From: Fibrobacter succinogenes
Lineage (GTDB): Bacteria > Fibrobacterota > Fibrobacteria > Fibrobacterales > Fibrobacteraceae
Direction: 5' to 3'
NCBI GenBank assembly: GCA_902771595.1
Contig: CACXXH010000023.1
Span: 1-40,034, forward strand
Length of the DNA: 40,034 bases
Shown here: piece by piece, positions 33,600 through 40,034 of the stretch
Layout: each line of letters opens with the position of its first letter
Numbering within the stretch: position 1 is the first letter of the stretch
Made by a program: the position numbers and the translations under genes
The notes under the pieces: generated by a model
What the model saw: only the letters and a program-made list of their open reading frames with translations
What the model was told of the DNA's origin: nothing
The model's database searches: none

Positions 33600-34177
33600 T
33601 ACTTCTCGGCTTCGTCAGCCTTCTTGCTGATAATGTCAATCAGCTCGGCAAAGCTCTTGGTCTTCAAGATCTGGCCGAACTGTTCCTTGTAGTTGCGTGC
33701 GGTCGAAAGATCGTCGATCACCAGGTCCCACGCCTTCCAGTTGCCGTTCACGAGGCTCATCTTGTACTCGAGCACGGATTCCTTGCCCTTGTTCCAGAGG
33801 TGAGCCACCACGCGGGCCTCGTCAGAGCCCTTCATCTTCGCGGGTTCGTACACCGTAGAATCGGCGCGGTAGAGTTCGAGCCTTTTGGCGCTCGAATTGC
33901 GGACCATGCGCTGGAACTCCGCGACGAACTTTTCCTGCGAAGCGGCATCCTGCTTTTCCCAGTCGCCCTTCGAAAGCGACTTCTTCGCCAGGAGCGCGAA
34001 ATCGAAGGAATCACTCAGGAGCGACTTGACGCGTTCCGTCTCCTTCGCGTTGCGGCTAGACTTCTTGAGGAGCGTCTGGAGTTCCGCATCCTTCTTCTTC
34101 ACTGCATTTACGGGGTCTTCGGCGGCAAAGGCCAGCACGGAGGCGAGCGAAAGCAGAACAAACATCTTCCTAATCAT
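33599..34177 (-). CDS. MlaC/Ttg2D-family periplasmic protein (phospholipid-binding type)
   Basis: 192 residues from the ATG at 34177. The in-frame ATG at 34183 touches the AAAAGGAG directly, so the second ATG with 6-base spacing is preferred. The signal peptide ends near AFAAEDP. The body matches the MlaC fold: FDFALLAKKSLSKGDWEKQDAASQ, FVAEFQRMVRNS, RVVAHLWNKGKESVLEYKM, NGNWKAWDLVIDDLSTARNYKEQF. MlaC shuttles phospholipids between the membranes. No other Mla genes are adjacent; instead it is coupled to a TolC-like gene and a DUF2953-like gene, an unusual setting. The stop overlaps the next start. Confidence 0.82.
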   Translation of the reverse strand: MIRKMFVLLSLASVLAFAAEDPVNAVKKKDAELQTLLKKSSRNAKETERVKSLLSDSFDFALLAKKSLSKGDWEKQDAASQEKFVAEFQRMVRNSSAKRLELYRADSTVYEPAKMKGSDEARVVAHLWNKGKESVLEYKMSLVNGNWKAWDLVIDDLSTARNYKEQFGQILKTKSFAELIDIISKKADEAEK

Positions 34178-34189
34178 ACACATCTCCTT

Positions 34190-35554
34190 TTATTTACCCA
34201 TGTATTCCTGGTGGAATTCCTTGAGCGACATGCCCATCTTGGACACAAGTTGAGCAAATTCTACGTTATACTTGCAGACCGCGAAATAGTAGTCCTTCTG
34301 TAAAGATACATTCTGCGTATACGCCGAGACCAGGTCGCCCGTCTTGGACTTGTCCAAATCGTACTGCATCGCGGCTCCTTTCAGGATTGCCTCGGACGCG
34401 CGCAGGCTCTCCTTGAGGGCGTCCATCTTCTCTTTCGCAGCGACAACCTGGTAATACTGTTCCTCGGCCTTGGCCATGAGGCCCACGGCAGCGTAGTCTT
34501 CCTTCATCTGCAGGCCATGGTATTCCGTGCGCGCAAGGCGGAACGCGGACCAGTCCTTCCAGAAGTTCAGGCGGTAGCGCAATCCGATACCGAGATATCC
34601 CGAAAGTTTGTTCACCGCGTCTTCGGCGAAGGCGTTCTTCAGCATCACCTTGCGGTTGCCCGCCCAGCTCTTCACGTATTCGAACTTGCCCATGATAAAG
34701 AACTCGGGAGCAAGCTTCGCCTCGGCCAAATCCATCTGGAGCTTGCGGGCCGTAAGCCCGGCGGCAAGTTGCTTGAGTTCGGGGTGGAACTTCACCGTAT
34801 TGTTGCGCACCTCGTCGAGCGTCAGGAGCGGTTCGGGCCTGGCCGTGAGGCTGGAATCCTCCGCGACAAAAACATCTTCTTCGGGAAGCCCGAGCGAAAA
34901 GCGAATCGCCAGCTGCACGCGCTTCATTCCCAGTTCAGCCTCGGTCACGCCTTCCTTCACCGAATACATTTTCGCCTTCAGGTTCAACAGGTCCATCTGC
35001 GAAACATTCGGGTCGTCGTCGTCGAGGGCCTCCTCGAGCTGTTCGTAAGCGCGGTCCACCTGCTTCTGCGCATCGCCGGCAAGCCGCCGCATTTCCTTGG
35101 CGAGCAGGTAATTGTAGTAGTAAGTCTGCAACTCCACGTCTTTCTTGTGGATTTCCTGCTCGATACCGAGCGATTTCTGCTTCAGGTCCGCTTCCAGTGC
35201 CATCTTGCCGGAACGATACTGTCCGAAATTGAGCGGCTGGATGAACTTACCCTCGACACCCCAGAACGGGCCCATCTTGGTAAAATCGTACACGTCCACG
35301 GAATCGCCCCAGTTGTCCACGGATTCCTTCAAACCGGGAGCGGGGCCGACCATCGTCGAAATGTAGAACGTCGGGAGAATGACCTCCGACGTAAGCGCAT
35401 CGAGCTTTTCCTTCTTTTCGCGAGCGCCAAAACGCGCTTCGGCAAGCAGAGGGTCTTTCAAGAGGCCTTCTTCCACAAAATGCATACAGTCGTAACGGAC
35501 TTCGCCGGCAAAGGCCAAAGTCGCCACAAGGAGGACTGCAACAAAACGCACCAT
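34190..35554 (-). CDS. TolC-family outer membrane protein
   Basis: 454 residues. The signal peptide MVRFVAVLLVATLAFAGE leads to a mature protein with two long helical hairpins and beta segments as in TolC/OEP: first about 100-210 (KQKSLGIEQEIHKKDVELQTYYYNY...), second about 340-440 (SAFRLARTEYHGLQMKEDYAAVGLMAKAEEQYYQVVAAKEK). It should form a trimeric outer-membrane channel with a periplasmic tunnel. No inner-membrane pump or adaptor is nearby, so the substrate is open; co-expression with MlaC-like and DUF2953-like proteins hints at envelope lipid traffic (inference). The stop codon overlaps the ribosome-binding site of the next gene. First gene of the operon. Confidence 0.82.
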   Translation of the reverse strand: MVRFVAVLLVATLAFAGEVRYDCMHFVEEGLLKDPLLAEARFGAREKKEKLDALTSEVILPTFYISTMVGPAPGLKESVDNWGDSVDVYDFTKMGPFWGVEGKFIQPLNFGQYRSGKMALEADLKQKSLGIEQEIHKKDVELQTYYYNYLLAKEMRRLAGDAQKQVDRAYEQLEEALDDDDPNVSQMDLLNLKAKMYSVKEGVTEAELGMKRVQLAIRFSLGLPEEDVFVAEDSSLTARPEPLLTLDEVRNNTVKFHPELKQLAAGLTARKLQMDLAEAKLAPEFFIMGKFEYVKSWAGNRKVMLKNAFAEDAVNKLSGYLGIGLRYRLNFWKDWSAFRLARTEYHGLQMKEDYAAVGLMAKAEEQYYQVVAAKEKMDALKESLRASEAILKGAAMQYDLDKSKTGDLVSAYTQNVSLQKDYYFAVCKYNVEFAQLVSKMGMSLKEFHQEYMGK

Positions 35555-35634
35555 ATCCTAAATCTAGCAAAAAAAAGTTACAATCCGTCTGCCAGCAATC
35601 AGCAAATATTGACGGTTGGTCGGAAGAACTTGAT

Positions 35635-36327
35635 CTAGTCGGCGAAGAAATCTATCCGCGACAAGTTCCTGTATTTCTCCATTACGTTCTCGTAATACGC
35701 CGTAGGCAGCGGGCGATTCAGTTCCCGCATCCGGTCCACGGCGGAATGCCCGATGTTGTAGGCGATGAGCGCATCCTTCCAGTTCCCGTACTTCGCGATA
35801 AGTCGGATAAGGTAAGCGGTACCGACAATCACGTTCACTTCGGGCTTCATCAAGTCTTCCGTCGTCTGGATGTTGAGACCGAACCGGCGGCCCATCTTCT
35901 GCGCGGTCTCGAGCTTTATCTGCATCAACCCGAGCGCGCCCGAAAAAGCCCCCGACTGCTTGCGCCCGCGGGCATTGGGATTGCCGCGGCTCTCCTGCGC
36001 CACGACGGCAAGAATCAAAAGCGGGTCCGTCGAATACGAATGTGCGTTTTTCCAGATCAGTTCCGTGAGTTCCGTGCGTGTCTCCGGGGGAATGCGTCCC
36101 TTCGAAAGGTATGCAAGCGCCTTGTCAATCTTCACATATTCTATGGTCCAGCGCCCCCACGTGTCAAGGCGCTGCAGGTCGCTGCGCAGGGCGAGTTCCT
36201 GTTCCGCTAGCGACGAGAGTTCGTTCTTCCGCACGAGCCAAAAATTCGCGAACACGAGTATCGCGATGAACGAGGCGATAAATGCGACGGTGATAACCGG
36301 GCCGGAAATCCGCACGCTACTTTTCAC
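35635..36327 (-). CDS. Membrane-anchored lytic transglycosylase (SLT domain)
   Basis: 230 residues. An N-terminal membrane anchor (about 10-30) precedes a helical stretch and a goose-lysozyme/SLT domain (about 95-215): VVAQESRGNPNA with catalytic Glu112, GALGLMQIKLETAQ, NVIVGTAYLIRLI and ALIAYNIGHSAV. It cleaves peptidoglycan glycan strands with formation of 1,6-anhydro ends, on the periplasmic side. Its start lies 11 bases inside the end of the STAS-protein gene, so translation is coupled. Last gene of a three-gene operon. Activity is well supported by conserved residues. Confidence 0.9.
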   Translation of the reverse strand: MKSSVRISGPVITVAFIASFIAILVFANFWLVRKNELSSLAEQELALRSDLQRLDTWGRWTIEYVKIDKALAYLSKGRIPPETRTELTELIWKNAHSYSTDPLLILAVVAQESRGNPNARGRKQSGAFSGALGLMQIKLETAQKMGRRFGLNIQTTEDLMKPEVNVIVGTAYLIRLIAKYGNWKDALIAYNIGHSAVDRMRELNRPLPTAYYENVMEKYRNLSRIDFFAD

Positions 36328-37006
36328 GGCGGTCGTTCTCCAGGTATTCGAGATACGAGACCCAGTCCTGGATTACGCCGAAGGAACTGAGCATTGTCGT
36401 ATCTTGCACAACGCCCAGCTTGCGGAGCGGACCGATGGACGATTCCAGACGGTCGATTTCGTGCACGTACCTGTCCTTCTGGGCCTGGAGCGCAATTATC
36501 TGCGCCTGCTTATCGGCAATGTCACGCCCCTGCGCTGCGATGATTAAGAACAAAGTAATAGCCCATTCGAGAATCAGCAGGGCAAGGGTTATCGCGACGG
36601 TCGGGCTTAGGCGCACGCCCGTTTTGGACGTATAGTACACGCCTATCTGCTGGAGTTGCTTCGAAATACCCGAATCCTTGTAAGCCTCGCGGCTCGGGTA
36701 TATTTCAAAAATATTCCTGTACCTCGCGAAATATTCATCCTGCTCCTCGCTATCGAATATGAGCACGAGCTTCGATTTCCGCGCATGCATCTTGTTCAGG
36801 AGCTCGAGGAAGAGGTCCAGATAATCGTTCACCTTGAAATGCGCTCGCTGCAAATTCAGGTACACAAAGCAACCCGGGCCCTCGGTAAGCATCTCAATCT
36901 TTTCGCGGACAGCGGCAAGCTGGTACGACCCGAGCGAACCGGAGAGGGTTATCTCCACGTCGTCGCCGCGGTCTTCCACCTGGATGTCAATAAGGTCGGC
37001 TCTCAC
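36317..37006 (-). CDS. STAS-like domain protein with membrane segment and coiled coil
   Basis: 229 residues. Residues 1-105 have the alternating strand/helix order of a STAS (anti-sigma-antagonist-like) domain: DVEITLSGSLGSYQLAAVREKIEML, CFVYLNLQRAHFKVNDYLDLFLELLN, KLVLIFDSEE. A linker leads to one membrane segment (136-158, TVAITLALLILEWAITLF...) and a coiled coil (159-192) with a short C-terminal tail, presumably periplasmic. No obvious phospho-serine site is assigned. It sits 3 bases after the GH57-like gene and overlaps the transglycosylase gene by 11 bases. It may relay a cytoplasmic state to the cell-wall enzyme; this is inference. Domain call moderate. Confidence 0.7.
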   Translation of the reverse strand: MRADLIDIQVEDRGDDVEITLSGSLGSYQLAAVREKIEMLTEGPGCFVYLNLQRAHFKVNDYLDLFLELLNKMHARKSKLVLIFDSEEQDEYFARYRNIFEIYPSREAYKDSGISKQLQQIGVYYTSKTGVRLSPTVAITLALLILEWAITLFLIIAAQGRDIADKQAQIIALQAQKDRYVHEIDRLESSIGPLRKLGVVQDTTMLSSFGVIQDWVSYLEYLENDRREK

Positions 37007-37009
37007 GCA

Positions 37010-38863
37010 TCACCCCTTCGCAACCGATATGGTCACCCTGAACTTCTTTTCGTCGGCGACGGTGAGCGCCGTACGCCAGAAGGGATAGACGCGCACACCC
37101 TGGTACATCTCGGGAGCGGCCGAAGACGAAGCCCCGAAAATCGCCCCCACGAATACAGCTGCGGGCGTGGCGAACTTCATCGTGACGACGCATCCACGAC
37201 CATAATCGTGAATCACGATCTTGCTTGCTTCCGGATAGACCACGGGATTCTTCCCGTCCCATTTCAGGTCAAAACCGTCTATGATGATCCTGCCCGAATC
37301 CTTGCCGAGCAGGCCAAATTCAAATATCGTGCCGAAGAAGCAGCGCGAATCCATATACGTAGAATTCTCTATCCGGTAATCGACCGTGAGTTCCGACGAC
37401 GAGGTCTTCAGGCCGAACGTCTTCGCAACGTGGAACACCCCGCGCTTCGAGCCGACGGCAAAGCCCTGTTCTTCCAAAAGCTCAATCTCCGCGCCGGAAT
37501 CGCTGCGCTTGATGCGGTACTCGTACGGGTCCTTCAGCAGGTATTCGCGCATCGAAAGCGCCTGGTCTATCTGCGAGGCGGTCAAGTCGGCGTTCGGCAG
37601 CAGACAGTCGAGGAACCCGAACGAAGGTTCGGCATCGTCGCGCCAGGCATTGAGCAAGTTGACCTCGGTATCCTTGTGGCAGAAGGAGCGCAGCGCACCG
37701 CCCGCATGGTAATCGAGCAGGAACATGATATCGCTGTTCCCGGCCCAGATTTGCTTGCGGCCCTGCAGCAGGTAGTCGCAGACTTCCATGCGGACACCGT
37801 CGAACGAAAGTTTTGAATCAAGCAAATGCGACGCAGCGGCCAGGTAACGGAAGCCCCAGTCACGCACATTCATGCAGCGCATGCCTTCCGCATTTCCCAG
37901 GTCGCGGAAGAATATCGGCGACATGGCGGGCATCAGCGCTTCGCAGAATTCATCAAAGTCCCTGCCTTCAAGAGTTGCGCGGCCGCGACGGTATAAATTC
38001 AGGAACGATTTCTGGAACAGGTTGATTTCGGGCCTGCGCACGAGCGTCTCGCGGCATGTCATCGCCGAGGCGGGGAGCCCGAGTTTTCTGCCGGCCGACA
38101 TCAGGTAACTCAGCGAACCTTCCGGCGGAAGCTGGTTGATCAGGTAGCCTACGGGCCACGTCTGCAAATCGTTCGTTTCGACAAAATCCACCAGGCGTTC
38201 GAAGAACGAGACAATCTCTTCCGAGTTGGGAGGCAGGTCGAGCACCACCACCGCGGACTTTCCGCCATGGCAATACGATTCCGCAATCACCCGCCAGCGC
38301 AGGTCGTCGCTCTCGATGGCTCGGGTAAGCGTGTCGGCCACAGGCACGATGCGCATCAGCGAGCCCTTGTCTTCTATGGTAAACCAGCCGGATACCGGAG
38401 TCGAACGCCCGACAGTCGCCTGCACGGCGGCCTCGCTCACGAGCGCGTAATCGAATCCCGATTTTTCGAGCACGGCAGTCATGCCCATTTCCCACACGAA
38501 CGAGGAATTGAAGTAGCCCTGCGGCTCTATGTCAAAAAACTTTTTGAGGATATCGCGATGGAGATCCAACTGCAAGGACTGCGTTTCTTCCGGGAACAGC
38601 GGGAGCATCGGGTCATAGAAACCTCCGCCCAGGAATTCCAAAACGCCCTCGCGGATGCCGTTCTTTATCTTTCCGAATGCGAGCGGCTTCGCCACCTTGC
38701 GGAGCATCCTGAGCGTCGGACCGTCCATGAACACCGAGCACTTGACCAGTCCCGAATTCAGCAGCACGTCAAGTCCGTCAAGCAAATTGCGAGCTACCGC
38801 CTCGAGATTCTCGTAGGCCGTCGATGGCGAAAGCTGCAGGACAAAAGATATTGTCGGCTTCAT
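37010..38863 (-). CDS. GH57-like (4-alpha-glucanotransferase family) protein with degenerate catalytic motifs
   Basis: 617 residues, no signal peptide. The N-terminal half follows GH57 glucanotransferases: FLGGGFYDPMLPLFPEE, QLDLHRDILKKFF, GYFNSSFVWEMGM, and a C-terminal beta-rich part resembling the DUF1925/DUF1926 domains (about 330-617). Compared with Thermococcus litoralis glucanotransferase, the HNHQP motif near the N-terminus is replaced (VLQLSPS) and the nucleophile position (WLTERVWE in the reference) is Ser121 in NSSFVWE. The protein may therefore be a non-hydrolysing sugar-binding or regulatory form. It heads an operon with a STAS-membrane protein and a lytic transglycosylase. The family call is from motifs remembered, so moderately sure. 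Confidence 0.68.
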   Translation of the reverse strand: MKPTISFVLQLSPSTAYENLEAVARNLLDGLDVLLNSGLVKCSVFMDGPTLRMLRKVAKPLAFGKIKNGIREGVLEFLGGGFYDPMLPLFPEETQSLQLDLHRDILKKFFDIEPQGYFNSSFVWEMGMTAVLEKSGFDYALVSEAAVQATVGRSTPVSGWFTIEDKGSLMRIVPVADTLTRAIESDDLRWRVIAESYCHGGKSAVVVLDLPPNSEEIVSFFERLVDFVETNDLQTWPVGYLINQLPPEGSLSYLMSAGRKLGLPASAMTCRETLVRRPEINLFQKSFLNLYRRGRATLEGRDFDEFCEALMPAMSPIFFRDLGNAEGMRCMNVRDWGFRYLAAASHLLDSKLSFDGVRMEVCDYLLQGRKQIWAGNSDIMFLLDYHAGGALRSFCHKDTEVNLLNAWRDDAEPSFGFLDCLLPNADLTASQIDQALSMREYLLKDPYEYRIKRSDSGAEIELLEEQGFAVGSKRGVFHVAKTFGLKTSSSELTVDYRIENSTYMDSRCFFGTIFEFGLLGKDSGRIIIDGFDLKWDGKNPVVYPEASKIVIHDYGRGCVVTMKFATPAAVFVGAIFGASSSAAPEMYQGVRVYPFWRTALTVADEKKFRVTISVAKG

Positions 38864-38882
38864 GTTGTTAAGGATAGAAAAA

Positions 38883-38910
38883 AGTAACTAGTTATCAGTT
38901 ACTAGTTACT
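38883..38910. repeat. 10-bp inverted repeat upstream of the GH57-like gene
   Basis: AGTAACTAGT (38883-38892) and ACTAGTTACT (38901-38910) with 8 bases between, plus overlapping direct copies of AGTTACTAG. It starts 20 bases upstream of the GH57-like start codon and could be an operator or a simple dispersed repeat. The rest of the 281-bp gap (38864-39144) shows only short GC-rich stems near 38970 and no gene. Confidence 0.6.
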
Positions 38911-39144
38911 AGAAATATGGGTATCGGGAGGCAAATTTGGAATTACAATCTCTGCCCCGGACTTGTTCCGAGGTCTCCCCTCGCCTAAGGCCTCCGCCCT
39001 CAAAAAACCAGATTACCCACCTATTTGGGCAAAACTAATCTTATAACCGTAAGGCAACAAGAAAAGCAAGCGTTTAATTTATTCGCAATCCACATAATTA
39101 ATTAGAATCGCGGGTTTAGAAACTCATATGCAGGAGCAAAATCC

Positions 39145-39699
39145 TTAATGGCGCGAAACGTCAGGCGAGGACATTTTCCAGCCGGATTTGGCATTTTTTG
39201 CCAAAATTTCATCAATTAACGCTTTGTCTTCGCTAGACAAAACTTGAGTTTCCCAGGAAGCAACCTTAAGAACAGCGCCACCTTGCTTTGTTTTGACTAC
39301 GAATTTGCCCACATAGTTCACATCTGGCTCTACAGAAAGATCAAACTTATAATCGCCAAGTTTAACCTTGACAGGAATCCCTACGAAAGGCTGCTTGAGC
39401 GGAGAATTTGCGGTAGTCACTTCGTATTCACCCGCCGGAATATTAGCGGCGACACAAACACTACTATTGAAACGATTGCATACATATTCCTTGCCAGAAT
39501 TCTTGCTCTTCAAAATAAACTGCAAAGGCTCATTTCCAAAAAAGCTTACCCCAATTCCAACGAAATAAGAACCACTTGCTACGCTGCGAATGAAAACCAA
39601 GGCGTTATTTTCTCCAGGCTCCTTCATAGGGAGAGTAGCAGCACAGCCATAGAAAAAGATAGAGCTAAGGACAAGAATTGTAAGAGTTCTGAATTTCAT
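39145..39699 (-). CDS. Small lipoprotein of unknown function
   Basis: 184 residues from the ATG at 39699. Upstream in-frame ATGs exist, but GGAG with 7-base spacing fits this one. The signal sequence ends in FFYGC (Cys19). The remaining about 165 residues look like a single beta-rich domain: NALVFIRSVASGSYFVGIGVSFFGNEP, NIPAGEYEVTTANSP and VKVKLGDYKFDLSVEPDVNYVGKFVV, similar in pattern to DUF2846-type lipoproteins (weak resemblance). Two Cys at the centre might pair. It is isolated between a gene-free gap and the end of an rRNA operon. Function unknown. Confidence 0.72.
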   Translation of the reverse strand: MKFRTLTILVLSSIFFYGCAATLPMKEPGENNALVFIRSVASGSYFVGIGVSFFGNEPLQFILKSKNSGKEYVCNRFNSSVCVAANIPAGEYEVTTANSPLKQPFVGIPVKVKLGDYKFDLSVEPDVNYVGKFVVKTKQGGAVLKVASWETQVLSSEDKALIDEILAKNAKSGWKMSSPDVSRH

Positions 39700-39769
39700 T
39701 TTTTTCTCCATTTGAATCGACAAAAATCCCCTAAAATATAATCATAATCCGACAGCCATACAAGGGCAT

Positions 39770-39804
39770 AAAAAAAGCCCCCCACGAGGTTTAGCTCAAG
39801 GGGC
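39770..39804 (-). terminator. Second terminator after the rRNA operon
   Basis: GCCCC and GGGGC arms around a 16-base loop, ending in seven T on the minus strand, about 140 bases beyond the 5S rRNA 3' end and just past the hairpin repeat. Confidence 0.65.
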
Positions 39805-39805
39805 C

Positions 39806-39855
39806 GTGAGCCATAAGCGACCGGTATCAACCGGTCGTGATGGCGAGAGCGAGGC
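39806..39855 (-). repeat. Diverged copy of the hairpin repeat found after polA
   Basis: Aligned without gaps to the reverse complement of 5887-5936, 41 of 50 bases match, including the 14-base block GGCGAGAGCGAGGC. The 8-bp stem is kept with a different sequence (CGACCGGT/ACCGGTCG, 39818-39837), and a second stem ATGGCG/CGCCAT runs 39840-39863. Relative to transcription of the upstream gene (5S rRNA here, polA there) the element has the same orientation. Confidence 0.75.
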
Positions 39856-39895
39856 CGCGCCATAGCGCATTTCCAGCATCATGGCCGAGCGGCAT

Positions 39896-39936
39896 AAAAA
39901 ACGAAGAGGCCCCCCGCCGTTTTGGCGAGGGGCCTC
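39896..39936 (-). terminator. Primary terminator after the 5S rRNA gene
   Basis: A long GC-rich hairpin (GAGGCCCC...GGGGCCTC with TTTT loop region) followed by a T-tract on the minus strand, a few bases after the 5S rRNA 3' end. Confidence 0.9.
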
Positions 39937-39941
39937 GAGAA

Positions 39942-40034
39942 TCCAGCGGCGCCCTACTCTCCCGGGCCCGGGGGCCAGGTACCATCGGCGAAGGGAGGCT
40001 TGACTTCCGTGTTCGGAATGGGAACGGGTATGAC
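39942..40034 (-). rRNA. rrf: 5S ribosomal RNA, 3' part (runs off the window)
   Basis: Read on the minus strand, the sequence has the conserved 5S blocks CCCATTCCGAACACGGAAG, then GCCGATGGTACC and GGGAGAGTAGGGCGCCGC, the 3' half of 5S rRNA. The 5' part lies beyond base 40034. A 5S gene at this position followed by strong terminators marks the end of an rRNA operon whose 23S and 16S genes should lie to the right. The 3' end is estimated to within a few bases. Confidence 0.93.

Noticed and set aside
1..40034. CRISPR array, insertion sequence or tRNA gene
   Set aside because: No regularly spaced repeats, transposase motifs or cloverleaf-like segments were seen by eye in the gaps.

Overview
The window looks like a chromosomal segment of a Fibrobacter-type bacterium (phylum Fibrobacterota). 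The main reasons are a lipoprotein built from two copies of the Fibrobacter succinogenes major paralogous domain (TIGR02145), a TIGR02147-family regulator paired with a lipoprotein, Ser-rich linkers in secreted proteins, two plant cell wall glycoside hydrolases (one ending in a type IX-secretion-like C-terminal domain), and moderate-GC core genes interrupted by AT-rich accessory genes. I cannot name the species.

Layout. 1-5749 (+): the end of a GCS2-family carboxylate-amine ligase, a lipoprotein tyrosine phosphatase and an N-formylglutamate amidohydrolase-like gene in one run, then polA, which carries an in-frame 33-bp tandem duplication in a conserved motif. 5747-5956 holds 2.2 copies of a 95-bp hairpin-bearing repeat. 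6103-7686 (+) is a secreted GH5 cellulase. It converges on ilvE (7761-8792, -) across a shared terminator. 8915-18691 is an accessory block, all on the minus strand: a MORN-like secreted protein, an unknown secreted protein, the Fib_succ_major lipoprotein, a protein with a histone-H1-like tail, and a tandem pair of caspase-fold/FN3 proteins. One of that pair keeps the His-Cys dyad and the other has lost both residues. 19070-21663 (+) is an aminotransferase-gltA operon. 21735-24755 (-) is an AT-rich SF1 helicase with a C-terminal PD-(D/E)XK-like nuclease, a candidate defence gene. 25061-31241 (-) carries a GH51-like endoglucanase, a lipoprotein/TIGR02147 pair with an inverted-repeat operator, and a tRNA-dihydrouridine synthase. 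31378-31725 (+) is an HU/IHF protein.

31912-35554 (-) is a tightly coupled operon TolC-like > MlaC-like > DUF2953-like membrane protein > RsuA-type pseudouridine synthase, with TAATG stop/start overlaps. 35635-38863 (-) is a second operon: a degenerate GH57-like protein, a STAS-transmembrane-coiled-coil protein and a membrane-anchored lytic transglycosylase. The right end has a small lipoprotein, two stacked terminators, a divergent copy of the hairpin repeat, and the 3' part of a 5S rRNA gene on the minus strand, so an rRNA operon lies just beyond the window.

The strongest candidates for something undescribed are the active/inactive caspase-like FN3 pair with its basic-tailed neighbour, the structured repeat whose two loci differ by compensatory stem changes, and the helicase-nuclease gene.
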